In this document: in pieces, positions 22,406 to 25,148 of the stretch
Layout of the letters: every line of letters begins with the position of its first letter
How positions within the stretch are numbered: the stretch's first letter is position 1
Origin: Actinomycetota bacterium
GTDB lineage: Bacteria > Actinomycetota > Thermoleophilia > Solirubrobacterales > Thermoleophilaceae
Assembly: GCA_005885165.1 (NCBI GenBank)
Contig: VAXR01000001.1
Location: 1 to 25,148 of the forward strand
Length of the DNA stretch: 25,148 nt
Reading direction: 5' to 3'
Made by a program: the position numbers and the translations under genes
Notes under the pieces: generated by a model
What the model was told of the DNA's origin: nothing
Databases searched by the model: none
The model's input: the letters and a program-made list of their open reading frames with translations, nothing else

Positions 22406-23518
22406 GTGCGGATCCAGCTCGTCGATCCCTCGGCGTACACGCCGCCGTACGACCACGCGCTGGCCGCAGCGCTGGCCCGCGCGGGCGGCGAGGTCGAGCT
22501 CGTCACGAGCCACTTCCTCTACGGGCCGACGCCGCGCGAGGAGGGGTACGAGGTGAACGAGCTCTTCTACCGGAGGACGGCGCGGCGCGGGCTGGACGCC
22601 CGGGGCCGAGTCGCCCTGAAGCTCGCCGAGCACGTCCCCGACATGCTGCGCTACCGGCGGCACGCGCGGCGGGCGGACGTGGTCCATTGGCAGTGGCTGA
22701 CGGTGCAGCCACTCGACGTGGCCCTTTTGCCGCGCACGCGGCCGCAGGTCCTCACCGCGCACGACGTGCTCCCGCGCGAGCCGCGGCCGGGCCAGGTGGC
22801 CGCCACGCGGCGCCTCGCCGGCCGGATGGACGCCGTCGTCGCCCACTCCGAGCACGGCGCCTCGAGACTCCGCGAGGAGCTCGGACTCCCCGCAGACCGC
22901 GTGCGGGTGATCCCGCACGGCGCCTTCGACTACCTCACGCGGCTGCCGGACGAGCAGCGGCTCCCCGACGAGCTCGCTGCCGTGGAGGGGCCGGTCGTCC
23001 TGTTCTTCGGCCTGCTGCGCCCCTACAAGGGCATCGACGTCCTGCTCGAGGCGTTCCGCGAGGTCGAGGGCGCCGAGCTGTGGATCGTGGGGATGCCGCG
23101 GATGCCGGTGGAGCCGCTGCGCGAGGCGGCCCGCCGCGCCCGGGGAACGGTCCGCTTCGTCACCCGCTTCGTCACGGATCCCGAGATCCCGGCGTACTTC
23201 CGGCGGGCCGACGTCGTCGTGCTGCCGTACCGCGAGATCGACCAGTCGGGGGTGCTGTACACCGCCCTGGCGTTCGGCAAGCCGATGGTGCTCTCCGCGG
23301 CTGGCGGCTTCACCGAGCTGGTCGAGCGCCACGGCGCGGGCCGCCTGGTGCCGCCTGGGGACCCGGCCGCGCTCGGCTCGGCGCTCGAGGAGCTTCTGGG
23401 CGACGAGCGTGCGCGCCGCGAGCTGGCCGACGCCGCGGCGCGCGCCGCGGCGGGCCCTTATTCGTGGGACCGGGCGGGCGAGCAGACGCTCGCGCTTTAC
23501 CGGGACCTTTTGAGTTGA
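22406..23518 (+). CDS. GT4-family glycosyltransferase
   Basis: This 370-residue GT-B enzyme opens with MRIQLVDPSAYTPPYDHALA, the normal GT4 N-terminus with a glycine-rich sugar-acceptor loop replaced by a PPYDHALAAAL helix. The middle has VVAHSEHGASRLREELGL and RVRVIPHGAFDYL, marking the linker to the C-domain. The C-domain begins VVLFFGLLRPYKGIDVLLEAF and includes a region equivalent to the ExxxxxxxE motif, YREIDQSGVLYTALAFGKPMVLSAAGGFTELVE. It is probably a cytosolic enzyme adding a sugar to a lipid-linked or small acceptor from an NDP-sugar donor; the sugar is unknown. The GTG at 22406 is the start, which fits the fold. It is divergent from the GT2 gene by 8 bp and followed by the reductase after 17 bp. 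Confidence 0.92.
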   Translation: MRIQLVDPSAYTPPYDHALAAALARAGGEVELVTSHFLYGPTPREEGYEVNELFYRRTARRGLDARGRVALKLAEHVPDMLRYRRHARRADVVHWQWLTVQPLDVALLPRTRPQVLTAHDVLPREPRPGQVAATRRLAGRMDAVVAHSEHGASRLREELGLPADRVRVIPHGAFDYLTRLPDEQRLPDELAAVEGPVVLFFGLLRPYKGIDVLLEAFREVEGAELWIVGMPRMPVEPLREAARRARGTVRFVTRFVTDPEIPAYFRRADVVVLPYREIDQSGVLYTALAFGKPMVLSAAGGFTELVERHGAGRLVPPGDPAALGSALEELLGDERARRELADAAARAAAGPYSWDRAGEQTLALYRDLLS

Positions 23519-23535
23519 CGCCTAGGGTTGAGGCG

Positions 23536-24450
23536 ATGGAACGGATTGCTGTGCTGGGCGTCGGCGGCGTCGGCGGCTTCCTGGCGGCGGCGCTCGCCCG
23601 CGCGGGGCGCGACGTGACGGTCGTCGCGCGCGACGTGACGGCTTCTGCGATCGAGCGCGGCGGGCTCGAGGTCGAGAGCGAGCGGCTCGGGTCGTTCCAG
23701 GTGCGTGTGCGAGCCGTGACCGAGCTGCCCGAGCCCGCCGACGGGTTGATCGTCGCCACGAAGGCGCGGGACCTCGAGCCGGCGCTCGAGCGGGTCGCGG
23801 CGGAGCCGGCGATCGTGCTCCCGCTCCTCAACGGGCTCGATCATCTCCCGCCGCTGCGCGAGCGCTTCGGCTCGCGTGCGGTCGCGGGGTCGATCCGGAT
23901 CGAGGCATTCCGAACGTCACCGACGCACGTCGTCCAGACGAGCCGGTTCCTGGGGGTCGACATGGCGAGCGCGGACGGCGCCATGCGCACACCGCTCGAG
24001 AGACTCGCGGGGGCGCTCGAGGCGGCGGGCGTTCCGGCCCGGGTGATGGACAGCGAGGCGCAGGCGATGTGGGAGAAGCTCGTCCGGCTGAACGCGCTGG
24101 CGCTCACCACGAGCGCCTACGACCTGCGGCTCGGCCCGATCCGGACCACGCCGGAGCTCCGCGACGAGCTGACGGCGTGCGTTCAGGAGGGCGTGGCCGT
24201 CGCCACCGCCGAGGGAGCGCACGTGGCGGTGGCCGCGACGATGGGCGAGCTCGACGACGCGCACGCGTCGCTCGGCACGTCGATGCAGCGCGACATCGAG
24301 GCGGGCGTCGAGCCGGAGCTCGACGCGATTGCGGGCTCCGTGCTGCGCGCGGCCGCACGGCACGGCATCGACTGCCCGACCATCCGGCGGCTCGCCGAGC
24401 GCGTGGCGGAGCGCGCCGGCGCCCCGGCGCCGCTCGGGGCGCCGCGATAA
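23536..24450 (+). CDS. ketopantoate reductase family protein (PanE/ApbA-like)
   Basis: The 304-residue product is of family length. MERIAVLGVGGVGGFLAAALARAG is the Rossmann NADP-binding segment (GxGGVGG, residues 8-14). ATKARDLEPAL follows, as do LLN99GLDHLPPL, the likely catalytic lysine in MWEK181LVRLNALALTTSAYD, and the E261-L-D263 motif in DIEAGVEPELDAIAGSV, equivalent to Glu256 of E. coli PanE. PanE makes pantoate for coenzyme A, but many PanE-like proteins in glycan loci have unknown substrates, so I give no gene symbol. ATG 23536 has GAGG just upstream; the frame is open much further back, but that is a shadow of the GT4 gene. It sits between two glycosyltransferase genes. Confidence 0.9.
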   Translation: MERIAVLGVGGVGGFLAAALARAGRDVTVVARDVTASAIERGGLEVESERLGSFQVRVRAVTELPEPADGLIVATKARDLEPALERVAAEPAIVLPLLNGLDHLPPLRERFGSRAVAGSIRIEAFRTSPTHVVQTSRFLGVDMASADGAMRTPLERLAGALEAAGVPARVMDSEAQAMWEKLVRLNALALTTSAYDLRLGPIRTTPELRDELTACVQEGVAVATAEGAHVAVAATMGELDDAHASLGTSMQRDIEAGVEPELDAIAGSVLRAAARHGIDCPTIRRLAERVAERAGAPAPLGAPR

Positions 24451-24460
24451 TCAGCGACCG

Positions 24461-25148
24461 GTGTTGGAGGTCCTCTTCTGGGCGTCGCTCGCCCTCATCG
24501 TGTACACCCACGCCGGCTACCCGCTGCTGCTCTGGCTGCTCGCACGGCTCCGGCGCACGCGCGCGGACCGGCGGCACGCTCCGGCCGAGCCGCCGGCCAT
24601 CTCGCTCATCGTCGCGGCCCACGACGAGGCCGACGTGATCGCGGCGAAGATCGAGAACGCCCTGGCGCTCGACTACCCGCGCGACCGCCTCGAGCTGATC
24701 GTGGCCTCGGACGGGTCGGCTGACGGAACGGTCGAGGCGGCGCGCACCGCCGGCGCCGATCGTGTGCTCGAGCTGCCGCGTGGCGGGAAGATCCGCGCCC
24801 AGGACGCGGGGGTGGAGGCGGCGTCCGGCGAGATCGTCGCCTTCACCGACGCGAATTGCCGGCTGGCGCCCGATGCGCTTCGCAGGCTGGTGGCGCCGTT
24901 CGCCGATCCCAAGGTGGGCTACGTCTGCGGGCATGTGCGCTTCACGCGCGACGACGGGACCAACGAGGAGGGTGCCTACTGGCGCTACGAGCTTGCGGTG
25001 CGCGCGCTCGAGTCGGGCCTCGGCGGGGTGACGGGCGGGAACGGGGCGCTCTACGCCACGCGGCGCGACGCGTACATCGTCGTAGACCCGCGGATGGGCC
25101 ACGACCTCTCGTTCCCGTTCAACATGGTCAAGCGCGGCTGGCGCGCGG
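24461..25148 (+). CDS. membrane GT2 glycosyltransferase (CESA/BcsA-like), 3' end outside window
   Basis: The frame is open from GTG 24461 to the window edge (229 residues visible). It begins with a membrane segment (LFWASLALIVYTHAGYPLLLWLL), then the GT-A domain: ISLIVAAHDEADVIAAKIEN, VASDGSADGTVE, GGKIRAQDAG, IVAFTDANCRL (D-A-N at the DxD-equivalent place) and GVTGGNGALYATRR. At the site of the usual (D/E)D catalytic pair it reads MGHDLSFP, with one aspartate and a histidine. Processive and non-processive relatives add sugars to carriers on the inner face. Further membrane helices are expected beyond the edge. TTG 24464 is an alternative start. Ten bp separate it from the reductase stop. Confidence 0.9.
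   Translation, partial: MLEVLFWASLALIVYTHAGYPLLLWLLARLRRTRADRRHAPAEPPAISLIVAAHDEADVIAAKIENALALDYPRDRLELIVASDGSADGTVEAARTAGADRVLELPRGGKIRAQDAGVEAASGEIVAFTDANCRLAPDALRRLVAPFADPKVGYVCGHVRFTRDDGTNEEGAYWRYELAVRALESGLGGVTGGNGALYATRRDAYIVVDPRMGHDLSFPFNMVKRGWRA

Noticed and set aside
21976..23535. In-frame upstream extension of the PanE-like gene
   Set aside because: The open frame crosses the whole GT4 gene in another frame; ATG 23536 with GAGG upstream begins exactly at the Rossmann motif.

Overview
The window is a GC-rich (roughly 70 percent or more by eye), densely coded bacterial chromosome segment. Strong G/C third-position bias, GTG and TTG starts, 4-base start/stop overlaps, few clear Shine-Dalgarno sites, a LytR C-terminal-domain protein, a phosphosulfolactate synthase and many GT-C type membrane glycosyltransferases suggest an actinobacterium, most likely of the Thermoleophilia (Solirubrobacterales or Gaiellales type). 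This taxon is inferred; there is no rRNA or other marker to prove it.

Layout. 1-378 is the 3' end of a DsbA-like thioredoxin-fold gene (+). 379-722 is a non-coding gap between convergent genes; it holds a 51-bp imperfect palindrome and a 19-bp tandem repeat. 723-3445 (-) is a dedA-uppP-purM operon, with a long imperfect inverted repeat (2624-2792) between dedA and uppP. 3515-12526 (+) runs: a membrane UDP-sugar 4,6-dehydratase (CapD/PglF/WbpM type), a LytR_C-domain membrane protein, phosphosulfolactate synthase, a histidine phosphatase, an FlgD-like/DMFase-like membrane protein, an O-antigen ligase and a PAP2_3-type phosphatase. 12474-13997 (-) is an orphan polytopic membrane protein. 14082-15637 (+) is a secreted GH76 glycosidase followed by a small membrane-anchored protein. 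15645-22397 (-) is a tight five-gene operon: GT2, PQQ-type beta-propeller, orphan polytopic protein, GT39, and an MptB/GT87-like mannosyltransferase. 22406-25148 (+) carries a GT4, a ketopantoate-reductase-like protein and the 5' part of a membrane GT2.

Together the window looks like a cell-envelope glycan locus. UppP regenerates undecaprenyl phosphate and the DedA protein may flip it. The dehydratase makes a modified UDP-sugar. GT2 and GT4 enzymes would build lipid-linked glycans inside the cell. GT-C enzymes, the O-antigen ligase and the PAP2 protein would extend, transfer or recycle them outside. The GH76 enzyme, next to an alpha-1,6-mannosyltransferase-like gene, suggests a mannan-like polymer. 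Housekeeping genes (purM, comA, panE-like) are interspersed.

The most unusual non-coding signal is the element between dedA and uppP. Its 34-bp outer arms are 28/34 complementary, and five of the six mismatches become G-U pairs only in the RNA made from the minus strand, the strand on which both flanking genes are transcribed. No CRISPR array, tRNA, rRNA or transposase gene was seen.
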